Assembly (NCBI GenBank): GCA_015501595.1
Contig: JADNRX010000078.1
Coordinates: forward strand, 62,001 to 126,000
Source of the DNA: Hymenopellis radicata
Lineage: Eukaryota > Basidiomycota > Agaricomycetes > Agaricales > Physalacriaceae
Length of the DNA stretch: 64,000 nt
Reading direction: 5' to 3'
Below, piece by piece: positions 46,515 through 56,757 of the stretch (the stretch's first letter is position 1; each line of letters begins with the position of its first letter). The position numbers were made by a program, and so were the translations under genes. Below the pieces are notes generated by a model that saw only the letters and a list, made by a program, of their open reading frames with translations, made no database searches and had not been told where the DNA came from.

Positions 46515-47827
46515 ATGGCTTCACCGCCCGTCTGTCCTCAATGCTCTCAAGAACTCGTGTCGCCGGATGCCCTTCATCTCCACTGCGTCTCACAGACCGA
46601 TCATCTTTACTGTGCCGAGTGCAGGAAGTTATTCTTCCGTCCAGAGTTCGAAGCGCTCGTACGTCTTTCCACCGTTCTGTATCTGCTTGCCCGATGACAA
46701 GTTGTCGTAACAGCATCGTGTTTCGCAGGCTCACGACCCCACCAGCGCTCAAGTGGACGTCGCAACCTGCTACGTCTGCAATAGGGACTTCCCGGCCTGG
46801 GTGAAGCTCATGATGCACTGTGTCTCCAAGCCGGACCATTTCTTCTGCAAGAAGGAGTGCGGAAGAGTCTTCACCACCGCTTCTGAGCTCCGAGAGGCAG
46901 GTTTCATTTTCTTTCATTAGTGGCCGTGTTTTAAATCCTACATATCCGTCACTGACTGTCGGCCGTAGCACATGAAGCGGTCCGGCCATCGCCCCGACCG
47001 CCCATCCAAGTCGTTCTCAGATGACTTCTCTTGTGGATCTTGCAGCAGACAGTGTTTCACCGAGGACGAACTTCACGAGCACCTCGCGGCGCAGCACTAC
47101 TGGTGCTTCAAGTGCGATCGAGACTTTGGGACCTGGGCAGCTCTTCATCAGGTATGTTTCCGGCCTTGGTCTACTTATTTCCGCAATCCATTTCCTGCGA
47201 CTGAGAACGAATGAACAGCACAAAATATCCATCGCACACAAGCCGCGCACGAGCAAGTGCATCATGTGCCACGAGAAATTCAAGGAGCCGTCGAGCATCG
47301 CGGCGCACATCGAGTCCGGGCGGTGTAACAAGTCTGTTACGCGCCACGACGTGGTGAGCGCCGTGCAGGCGCTTGAGGTTAAGCCCTCGATTCTCATACA
47401 CGAGTCGCGCGCGATCGAGGCTATCGAACACGGACCCGGAGGCGAGATCGCGTCGCCGAATACCTTGGGTCTGGGGATGCGTTCGACGACGATTACGACC
47501 GTTTCCGCGACGGAGGATGCATTCGATGGGGATGGATATGTGTGTTGGGTGTGTGAAAGGAGCTTCCGGGACTTGGAGGGCTTGAACAAGCATCTCAGCT
47601 CGCCGGCGCATGATTCTTTGACTTTCAAGTACGTCTTGATCTCGCGGTTTCGGTTGTCATAGCTGACATGAATTATTAGATGTCCCCGCTGCGAAAATCA
47701 GTTCAAGATGATCTCGTCGTTGATCCAACACCTGGAGAGCGAGACGTGTGGGCTGGCGCGCATTACAGCGGTGGAGGATGAGGCAAATATTTTGTCGGCG
47801 CAATTTGCTAGACTTCTCGGTTTTTAG
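46515..47827 (+). CDS. Multi-C2H2 zinc-finger protein
   Basis: Five exons from ATG 46515 to TAG 47825-47827 encode repeated Cys2-His2-like units: CPQCSQELVSPDALHLHCVS, YCAECRKLFF, CYVCNRDFPAWVKLMMHCVS, CGSCSRQCFTEDELHEHLA, CIMCHEKFKEPSSIAAHIES, CWVCERSFRDLEGLNKHLSS and CPRCENQFKMISSLIQHLES. Spacing of the second His is often irregular, and several units are arranged in mirrored pairs. This is a known style in agaricomycete zinc-finger proteins. A linker with PSILIHESRAIEAIEHGPGG separates the fifth and sixth fingers. All exons are open. It is likely nuclear, with nucleic-acid or protein binding; no target can be inferred. No additional catalytic domain is seen. Confidence 0.85.
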
Positions 47828-48942
47828 TTGAACGATGTCAATTTTTGGGTGTTAGGGCCACCTTTGTATTCCAGGGCTTTCTTCCTGATGGATACCTGTG
47901 TTGGGCGGCGGGGATACGGAGGTGGGGACGATTAGTACGCCGCCACAGGGGGAAGTTATTGTGTATGAGTATGACGCGGCGGGTGTGAGAGCGTGAATGG
48001 AGTGGTTGTACAGTATAGTAATGAATTTTTCCAAGAATGTACTCATGTAGTATGGCGATTTTCGTCCTAGACTGACGCGTAATGATTGGCGAGAGCCACA
48101 ATTTCAAGACCGTGGAAATTGAGCTGAATTGTCCATCTTTGTCCTTGAGAAGCAGACGAACACGCGCGACATCGATCGGAGCACGTGCAGTTCACGTCTT
48201 GTTTAGTGACCACCATGACGCGAAAGAAAAAATTTGAAATAATGCCCTACCGCTCTCGAAAACGCGTTTTCCGAACAGTTCTATCAGTGAACCGCCTGAT
48301 CCCGTCGGACAACCTCGATGACGACGCCACAAAATGCGCAGGAAGGAGCTGTTGCTGTTGCTGATCTTAGGTTCCATGCAGAATCTGCATTTTGCTTGTG
48401 TGTCGTATCTGCCTAATAAACCCTCAAATGTATGTGGACGGTCATTCAAGTTGTAATCAGATTTCTGATTGACCAGCTGTGGATGTGGCGGTGGAAAAGG
48501 TTCATCAACTTCAAGCTGATCATCAAGAGGGAAGGCGAATCGTGTCATTTTCATCTGGCCATGTGGTCAAAAGTGAATGAAGATCAGGGTACCGTACGGC
48601 ATCTCAGTGTGACGGTCATGATGCACGCGTAGTCGACCATGATTTTACCCAAATACGACGCCGTCCAAATGCTAGGACTCGGCACCCCACCAAGAATTAC
48701 TGTGGACGTGTTTACAGCGGTATTTAAGTATCAACCGCTTTCTTTGGGCGCTGCTCCGTCCTACGACTACCTAATCCAAACGACCTCCCAGAATTGAACA
48801 AGGGTTCGGTGTGCGTGATTTTTCTCTTCAGCCGTAAAAAGTAGTGCTTATATTTCTTCTTGGAAGTCTTGTTTATATCCAGGTCTAGCAGTTACGGTAT
48901 ATATAGAGGCCCCAACCGGTCTGGAAGCCTACTACTATTCTC
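47828..48942. promoter_or_regulatory. Intergenic region with a TATA box for the DUF6535 gene
   Basis: No gene is supported. TATATATA at about 48897-48904 lies some 40 bp before ATG 48943, a normal distance for a short 5' UTR in fungi. Confidence 0.5.
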
Positions 48943-49785
48943 ATGTCTCTCTCTCTCGAGCCCTCCGAATGGAACAGAAGCGCGGAACCCCCTGGATTTC
49001 CGACAACGTCGCATTCCACGTTGAAGTTTCCTACCCCGTCGCATAGCGGCCCACTCCTTGGGTCCTCCGACGCAACAATCCTCAGTCCAAGCCCTGAATG
49101 CTTTCATCTCGCGATGGAAGGCGAGAATGTCCCCGCGACCACCGTTCCTTGCCAGGAGCACCCCGGAATGAATAGGCGCACTGTGTTTGGCATGAAACTG
49201 TCCACCGGACGCACCCAGGAAGGTTTGTGTCCATTTCAAGTTAACATTATGCTGTACAACTAATGCAAACAGGAAATGACCCATTCAACTATGAGCACAA
49301 GTATCCGGAAGATGACCCCTACAAGGAGATGGCCGAAGACAGCAGGTTTTGGAAGACCTGTGTCGATGAGGCTGCGAAAGTCGATGCTAACAAGGTCGCG
49401 GACTGGACGGATGCGCTTGATGTCCTTCTCGTTTTCGTGAGTACCTACACCTGCCTGGTCGAATCGTCAACCCGCTCATCTGTCGTTTCAGGCGGGTTTG
49501 TTCTCCGGAGTCGTCTCCACATTTGTGTGTCAGACCTTCCAAAACCTTCAGGTCGACCCGACGGAGCTCGTCTACATGGTAATGAACGAACTCCTCAATG
49601 TGCAGCGCGCCATTGACGAGCACGGTGCCGGCTCCTCCAAGACGGTGTTCTGGAACATCCAGAAGAGTAGAAGAGTCCCAAGGAGAACTTGGGGCAGGTT
49701 CTGGCATGATTACTACGCAGCGGCGCAACCCATCTCGCAGGAGATCTAGCCTTTCGAGGGCTCTCGGAATGGCTGGACGGCGTGC

Positions 49786-49868
49786 AAAAATAAATATTGT
49801 GGCGGGACTCGAACACTGCTCTTGGAGTGCAAAATCCTTCTGGCAGCACGCATAGCCACTGCGCTACA
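49786..49868 (-). ncRNA. tRNA-like Pol III unit (tRNA pseudogene or SINE head)
   Basis: On the minus strand, TAGCGCAGTGG (49866-49856) matches the tRNA A box and GTTCGAGTCCC (49814-49804) the B box. A run of five T (49790-49786) follows as a Pol III terminator. The D arm pairs partly. The T arm and the outer acceptor pairs do not, so it is not an intact tRNA. It lies in the sequence that separates the two halves of the DUF6535 gene. Confidence 0.5.
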
Positions 49869-50238
49869 CAGACATGTCCAGTTGACAATCTTAGAGTTTC
49901 ATCACATGTCCTCTGATGGATCTTGGGCCTCAAATTCTGTTTCCATTCTTGCCTTCTCCCACCATGAACGAGCGCCACGGAGGCATGCCGCATCGCCGTC
50001 ACACATCTTGCGGATACATGGAAGTATGATGTGACTGATTTGAATCTTGATGTCTTGTTTCCAGGGGGGCATACAATTGCCGCATTTGCGCATTTGCATT
50101 CTAAGTCTTTTGAGTCATTCAGTTTTGATTTCTTCTCACTAAGCTTAAATCTTCCTTCTGGATGTGCATCTTCATAGTCTTGAGTTTCGATGTTGACATG
50201 TGAGCGGCACAAATACAAACGGACTGGACAGCACTGCA

Positions 50239-50291
50239 CATTTCAAAGCTACGGCATTGTTGGGAATCAACAATGCCGTAGCTTTGAAATG
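50239..50291. repeat. Perfect 24-bp inverted repeat, 5-nt loop
   Basis: The left arm 50239-50262 (CATTTCAAAGCTACGGCATT and GTTG) is the exact reverse complement of 50268-50291, with GGAAT between. It forms a strong hairpin inside the DUF6535 interruption. Confidence 0.95.
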
Positions 50292-53200
50292 ACAAAAAAG
50301 GGCTGAACAAAACTCCGTAGCGCGGCGCGGCTAGATCGGGAGGCACTTTTTGGTTGTGCTATGTCAGGCCGTAAAAAATGGACCCTGCCTCCAGTCGCCC
50401 TCTCCCTTTAACCACTACAAAACTGCTGACTTTATTCCCCGCTTTCCTCCCACTGCCAATCTGTCTCTACCTCCTGCAGGATGCTACAATCATCAGCACC
50501 ACCACTGCCACTGTGTATTCAATGTTCAACACGCACCTTGTCATTGCTCAGATGTGTAAGTCCATCCTTGTCGTCGGTGGTGTGCTCTCCAGCTCATTCT
50601 CCTCCTTCTAGGAGTGTCCCGAAGTCTCCAGACGAGTTGCTGTCCTTCCTCGGTATCGTCGCCAACGTTGGTTGTCAAGGACGCGCGTCGCCTGTTCTCC
50701 CGCGTTCGACGTTGATGCCCAAAAGCGGTACTCGGCGTTTGCCGGGTGCGCTCTCCCTCTTACCATCACGACCTGGTAAGTCGTTCGTCGTTCGTTTCTT
50801 GTTCTTCCCTCATTGATTCGACTCCTTTTAGTTGTATTATGCTCCCCACCAAGTTTTAGCACCCTTCTTGCGTGTCTGGTAAGTTCAACCTTTCTTTCTT
50901 TGTTTCGACGGTTTATTGATGAATTTTCTCGCCAGATTTCAACGCTGGTTACACCGGATTCAGGCTCGACTTGCCTGAGGACGACGCCGCGCCGGCGAGG
51001 CGACCACGGCGCTTATCTACGTGGCCCCCTGACACCTCCTTTTATGCATCTCGAACTGCGATTTGGGTCAACACGCTTTGGTTCATCAGTTTGACACTCG
51101 GTCTGACGACGGCCCTGATTGCTGTTGTCACGAAACAATGGATACACCAATACATGGATTTCACTCAGTTGGGAACACCTCGTGCCCGTGCTCGCGTTCG
51201 CCATTTCCGGTTCATCCAGCTGCAAGCATGGCATGTACCCGCGATCATTGGCCTTCTCCCAGTCCTGATGCATGTAGCGCTGGGTGTTTTCTTTGCTGGT
51301 CTCATCCTGCTCATCCAGTCTCTGAATACTCCCGCGGCCGCTGTTGTTGGTCTCATCGTGTTTTTCGCGTTACTTGCCTATGTAGGCAGCAACCTCTTTC
51401 CCGTGCACGATCCTTCTTGCCCATACAGACCCCTCTTTCTACTTACGCGTTCACGGCGCTCCGTCGTATCTATCACTATTGGTCATCCGTTATTTCTCCC
51501 ATTCTTATATCTTGGCCCACACCATTTCTCCTCTATTGGGCGGTACAAGCGCAGGCCAACGTGATTCCACTTCATCCGTTGTGACTACGATGCCGGGATC
51601 GCTCGTGTCTGCCGAAGAGCAGCTCGTCACGAGGTCGCTGGATCTCCTCGATGCACAAACCGCGGCGTGGTTGTATACTGCCTCTTCGAACTCCTCAGTC
51701 CAATATATCACCCTCCAAGCACTTAGTGATTTCCCATTGCGCGTTGCTCGGAATGTCAAGGATAGGATTGGCGAACAGGCCCTCGAGGTTGCACTAAAGC
51801 GTGTTGTACAATCCACAGAGTTTTTGGCACCCGAAAGACAGGGTGCGTTCGATCGTTCACTGCGAACGCTCCTTCGCCTCTTCCCCATGACCCAGCTCAG
51901 CCCGTCCGATATTCGCCCTGAACTTCGAGGTTCAAACTCCCTGTCTCTCCTCTTGGACATGAACAATCCTGATCTGGCGGTGAATGTTATTGTTGCCGAG
52001 ATTCTGCGACCCGATTTAGTACAATATGACGCCGTTATCTGGGCACACATTCTGACCAACGCGTTCGAGGCTGGCGCAGACTGGCTGGAGTCTGATCTTG
52101 AGCATTCCAAAGTCTGGAAAAGCTTCGTGTCCTGGTTTCTTGGATCGCATGCATGCTCACTTTGCCCGTACAAGTCGAATACCGACTGTGGACTCTATTC
52201 TTTGAACTCGTACGGGGGCCAGGACATAATTGTCATGAATAATGCCAATACTAGCATTTCTCCCGACAAGCCGATGTGTCTGATGTCGGCGGCGACTCAC
52301 TTCATGGCCCCATCGCTCTGCGATCTCATTCTGTTCATTGCCTACCCTTCATTTGAAAGATTCGATGATGTTCCCAGCGATGTTCAACTCCATCTCGCCC
52401 TCATTCGCACGGAGTGGATGTTGAAGACGAGTCGTCCCTCCGGTTCATCCATGGTTTCAGGTCTCATCGACGATATCAGTTCTCATGTTGGAATAGGTCA
52501 GCCCGACGACGCCCACACTCATCACAAGGGCGTTCAGAAAGCAACCTTTCATGCCTTGAAAAGTGTTCTCGCGGACACGTTCGAGACGGATATGCTTTCC
52601 TTACATGATCGTCAACGCTTAGTGCATCCTTTCTTTCGATGTCTCGCAGGAGATGATGCTCTGATGCCAGGATACCAGAACTGGATTACGGACTCTATCG
52701 CGGATAGGATCATCGAGGCGGTCTTCATGGGGCCGCGTCCACTTTCCGAGACGTTCCCGCTCCTTGTTGATCTTCTGCTATCCGCCGTTCGTTCGGAATG
52801 TCAGATACTACTTCCCAAGGCCTGCACCCATTTATGTGGGAATGAATGGCTAGCCTCGATGGCATCAATTCTGTTTGGTGAAGACGATTTGAGTGTTAGA
52901 CCAGAGGTCCAACAATCTTACGCTTTCTTGGCAGCTGCGTTCGTGGACGCACTTCATATCTTGAATCATTTTGGTCATCCTGTCTACAAAGATGTACGAC
53001 AGTATGCTCAGAAACCTCCTCATCTTCTCTGCCTGTGTAAAATGTTGCTGTTATCGAATGCTAACTCGACCCGCGAAAAGCTTTGGCGTCTGGTCCCTCT
53101 TGTTGACCCTTCATTGTGGACATCCTGCCTCCGAGACTTGGATAGCTTCATATCAAATGAGTGCCGCCGGCTTGCCTACAAGGTCACGACTCCGCCACAT

Positions 53201-53500
53201 CCGAGTCCAAACCTTAATGGAACTTCGCTAGCCTATGATTCCCGCCGCGAGGAGTTGCCGAAGCTACTCTCCAGATTCGCAACCCATGTTCTCAAACATG
53301 AACTCGAGTGCGACTGTCGTATTGAAACTGTACGTCGATATCATGATGATATTATCATTTTTCACAAATGCTGACTTATGCTCTCGCAGGCTACCGAACC
53401 ACCTCAGAGCTCCACGCGTACCAACGCTTGGTGGGGACAAGTATTTGTACACCTGAAAGCGCGTCGGATGCCAGGCCCAGAAGGGACAGCGATGGTTTGA

Positions 53501-54039
53501 ATTGGGGAAACGCCCGGACAAACAGTTGATATTGACGTGTTATCTACGAATTTCTACTACCTCACACTGTACTTGTGGCTCCGTGGAGCTCCCTATACTC
53601 AATTTCAACACTCTACAATGATTCCATGTACTATCACATCCCCTCATTACATGTATGCTGAAGCCTGAGGCCTGAAGGACCAAGTCGTGAGAATTTGGCG
53701 TATCACCTGAGCTGAGAAAAGAGGGAGCAACACCTTGTTAAAATCTTGAGCTGACTGTCTGATCACGACGTTCCAATCAGCGTGCCGAAAGCCAGACAAC
53801 AGGCGTTGTGAATGAAAATAGACGCCACACTAACTGTGATGGTGGCCTCCAAGTCATGGCTGGGCTATGCCATTGCCGTACTAGAGAGAATAAGGAATGC
53901 TTCCGCTCATTGTTCCGAAGTCGTTGTTTAATTTGGCGGCTCTCAGACTGTTGTTTGCGGAGAACAAGCACTAACAAGGTTATTGTCTTCCTCTCACAAT
54001 TGATGTTCGTGAGGCTATAAAGATGCTTCGTGGGGCTTG
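53501..54039. other. Intergenic region
   Basis: The region lies between the DUF6535 gene and the next unknown gene. No supported coding sequence. Confidence 0.5.
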
Positions 54040-54969
54040 ATGTTCGACCTCTCAATCATTGACGCAACTCCCATGTCGTCCGCTGGCTCACGGATGGCAA
54101 TGTCTTCTTTGACTAGCCCTACTAGTAACTCGCCACCGGATCCACGAACACGGTGTTGTAACGACTTCCTTCGACGCATCGCCCGACGAGTACCCACAAC
54201 ATGCAGGCATATTCAAGCCTGGAAGCAGCTTATTGAGAATACTATTAGACCTGTAAAGGATCTGTGAGTGTTACTACCTTCTTTTCAACATTTGGAATGA
54301 TTATAACATTTTGCAATTCAAGATCAACGAACCCCGGATACATTGATACCCAGCTGAGACAGTACTTGGAGGACCATCCAGATTTGAAAACCAGTGATGC
54401 GCAGTGGTATTACAACGACCCATCACGACCCGACAAACACACGTTAGAACGGTGGAGACGGCTGTTTCCGAAGCGGCCTCGTCACCCAGGGTCTTGCATG
54501 TGGATTGTGCTTCCGAACGAGATCCTTGAAGTGACAGATGGCCAGTTTCAAGCGATTGTGGCAGCATCGTACGCTGGCGCGCTTGACGACTGTCTTGACA
54601 TGCAGAAGATCTTCTGTTGCGACGACTTCCTGGGGAACATCGCACGCAGAATCACGACACAGATATCAAAGGAGACGTCTTGGTTGAGTACTATCATCGC
54701 TCAAGCCAAACCTTTGACCTCTCTGTGAGTTAATCGTCCTCTATTCTTTATCATTGAGTACACAATGACACAATTCTCAAAGAACAGAGAAATCCGTTAC
54801 CGATTGCTTGCAGCAGTACAACACTGACAACACTCAGTTGTGTAAATTCCAATATGAACACGAAGAGGAAACGAGATATTTCGTCGTTCGTCTGCAGCCC
54901 AGGCTGGAAGAGGCCCTAAATCGAAAGGGGTTGAGTTGGATGACATACGAGGACTTCAATCCGCCCTGA
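54040..54969 (+). CDS. Unknown protein with duplicated exon
   Basis: I do not recognise the family. Three exons join in frame. Exon 1 runs from ATG 54040 (MFDLSIIDATPMSSAGSRM) to RPVKDL. Exon 2 runs from STNPGYIDTQLRQYLEDHPD to AKPLTSL. Exon 3 runs from TEKSVTDCLQQYNTDNTQL to YEDFNPP, with TGA 54967-54969. The end of exon 1 (CCNDFLRRIARRVPT) and the end of exon 2 (CCDDFLGNIARRITT) are alike over about 40 residues. Both are followed by an intron with the same GTGAGT donor, splitting a Leu codon at the same place. This indicates an internal exon duplication. The protein is rich in charged residues, with no signal peptide or membrane segment. Function cannot be inferred. Confidence 0.6.
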
Positions 54970-55229
54970 CAACTGGGGAAAGTAAAAGCAGTGGTGCCAC
55001 CACCGACGCGCCGCCGTAAAATCCATTCAGAGCACTACGCGGGACCGGGAGTGGGCCAATCAAGCCACCGCGAGCAGAGTCACATGTTGTATAAGCTCCT
55101 CCTCAGACAAACTGGGGGAAAGTAAAAGCAGTGGTGCCACCACCGACGCGCCGCCGTAAAATCCATTCAGAGCACTACGCGGGACCGGGAGTGGGCCAAT
55201 CAAGCCACCGCGAGCAGAGTCACATGTTG
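54970..55229 (+). repeat. Two tandem copies of a 140-bp unit
   Basis: About 120 bp starting AACTGGGGAAAGTAAAAGC at 54970 and ending CACATGTTG at 55088 are repeated at 55109-55229. The period is 140 bp and identity nearly complete. The unit begins directly after the stop codon of the preceding gene, so it duplicates its 3' flank. Confidence 0.9.
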
Positions 55230-56659
55230 CGCAGAAGCGGCGATGCAGCAGCACGGAGAGGTCCACAGGCTCGGGACGTGTCTTCGCATCACGATACTCA
55301 TCATAGGTATGATGAAGGCGGGCACTCTCACAGGCCTAATCGTCGTGGAGATCAACACAGATAGTGGGAGATTACTAATAGTCAAATACTTTACAATATG
55401 AACAACAGACCTAATGTTTAACAACAAAGGCCGACGAGAAGCACATAATGCACATCGAGAATGAAAACGTGTCGTGTCTCACATACCCGCTGCATTGAAG
55501 CGAGCAAGGTAGGCGAGGCTTCCAGAGCGCTTGTTCGGAGTCGAGGGAGCCGAAGACATGCTCACGACACGCACCTACTGCCGACATCATCAAGTTTAAC
55601 GCGAAGCAGGACTGGAAGCTAGGTGCGTTCAGTAAGTACTCGGCGAAGGCGACGCTGAAGACAGAGTATTGCGAATGTATGGTGTTTCTTGCTATAAACC
55701 GCGATTGTAGGTGGTGGTGGAGGTGGTGCGAGGAGCTGGCACATCCGATACCGCGTTCAACGCCATCGAGATTAGTCGACAGCAATGTCGTGAGGACGTG
55801 GTGAAGAAGATCGGCATGGCGGTAGTCATAGGCAAACACGATGAGTCTGGGTATTTGTTAGTATGGAAGGGCTCAAGACACGCGTTCTTACCTGAGGGCA
55901 CAGAAGCACGGTCGAAACGCTATTCATAGCGTATATTGGAGCGTCAGCGGACTGTGCATTGGCCCCCATGAGTGGGAGTTGTGTAGATGGTTGTTGTTGG
56001 TGAACGCGTTAATTAAAACTCCGCTCAATGCTACTTTATATTCCTTACGGACAACTTCTAACTTTTATCGCCGGCGGTCCACCATTCGTCGCTGTCAGTG
56101 AGAGCATCGAATGCCATCTCATTCGACGCGAACTCCCCCTATGCCTAGGCTTGCCACTAGCCTCTCACGCGAATGCCGTTCAAGACCGCGTTTCGGCCTC
56201 GGGCCGGACTGGAGCGGTCTTACTCAACCACCATGATCTTGAAGCAGTTTTCGACACCGAAAGCAGAACCGCAAAGGGCAAGCCGTGCCCTACGACCTGT
56301 ACCGCAGGCAAAAGAAATCTCATCATTCCGGGCCTCGGATGCAAGATTTATACCTTTGAATTGGCTTGGCACGTACACGGTTGCGGCATTTAATACTATT
56401 GCCTCATGCTCACACATCACCTTTCAACAACTCAATGGTTAATGCCTCTGATCTGACAGTTGAAATGTAGCTTTACGACGTCTCTTTCGTCTAGTACCTC
56501 GCGCGTGTTCTTGTCCCCTGCTGCTACAATACGGTATGTGCTCTCCGCAAAATACAAAATCAGAAGATATGTAGGAACGGAGACTGGACTTACTAATGAT
56601 CTCGCTCAGCTGGTCAAGTTACGTCGTTTCGTAAGACGAGATCTCGTCTCACGATGGGA
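55230..56659. other. Intergenic region, right part is CRO upstream sequence
   Basis: No gene is supported in 55230-56000. From about 56310 the sequence is a diverged version of the regions upstream of CRO 2 and CRO 6 (CGGATGCAAGATTTATAC, GGCTTGGCACGTACACGG, then ACGTCTCTTTCGTCTAGTACC). Confidence 0.5.
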
Positions 56660-56666
56660 TATATAA
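56660..56666 (+). promoter_or_regulatory. TATA box of CRO 5
   Basis: TATATAA lies 92 bp upstream of ATG 56758. Copies 3 and 6 have TATA boxes at the equivalent place. Copy 2 has CATATAC and copy 1 lacks the segment. Confidence 0.6.
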
Positions 56667-56757
56667 CGAATGGCTAGCATTCCGACCTACTCAGTTCAGT
56701 GCTTTACATCTCTGTTACCTTCTTCTGCGGACTGACCTCTTTTTTCTTATACAAGAA

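Larger units (their letters stand above)
48943..53500 (+). pseudogene. DUF6535 membrane protein gene, interrupted and frameshifted
   Basis: This family is known from agaricomycete genomes and has no established function. The first part encodes a Ser/Pro-rich start (MSLSLEPSEWNRSAEPPGF), then the domain: DPFNYEHKYPEDDPYKEMAE, VADWTDALDVLLVF and AGLFSGVVSTFVCQTFQNLQ, up to VYMVMNELLNVQRAID. It then stops at 49749. The second half of the domain resumes only at about 51050: IWVNTLWFISLTLGLTTALI, VTKQWIHQYMDF, HFRFIQLQAWHVPAIIGLLP and LAYVGSNLFPVHDPSCPYR. Two frame changes follow. After CPYR (near 51431) the signal moves to TPLSTYAFTALRRIYHYWSS. Near 51530-51560 it moves again into a long open frame (PGSLVSAEEQLVTRSLDLLD onward) running to 53374, plus a last exon ending at 53500. 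The intervening 1.2 kb is unlike the family. Confidence 0.7.

Noticed and set aside
48192..48554. Open frame in the intergenic region before the DUF6535 gene
   Set aside because: No introns, motif or homology to neighbouring genes; composition looks non-coding.
50239..50291. Hairpin as an intrinsic transcription terminator
   Set aside because: The organism is eukaryotic and the hairpin is not followed by a T tract on either strand in a gene-end context.
54970..55229. CRISPR-like direct repeats
   Set aside because: Only two copies of a 140-bp unit, in a eukaryotic genome, with no short regular spacers.
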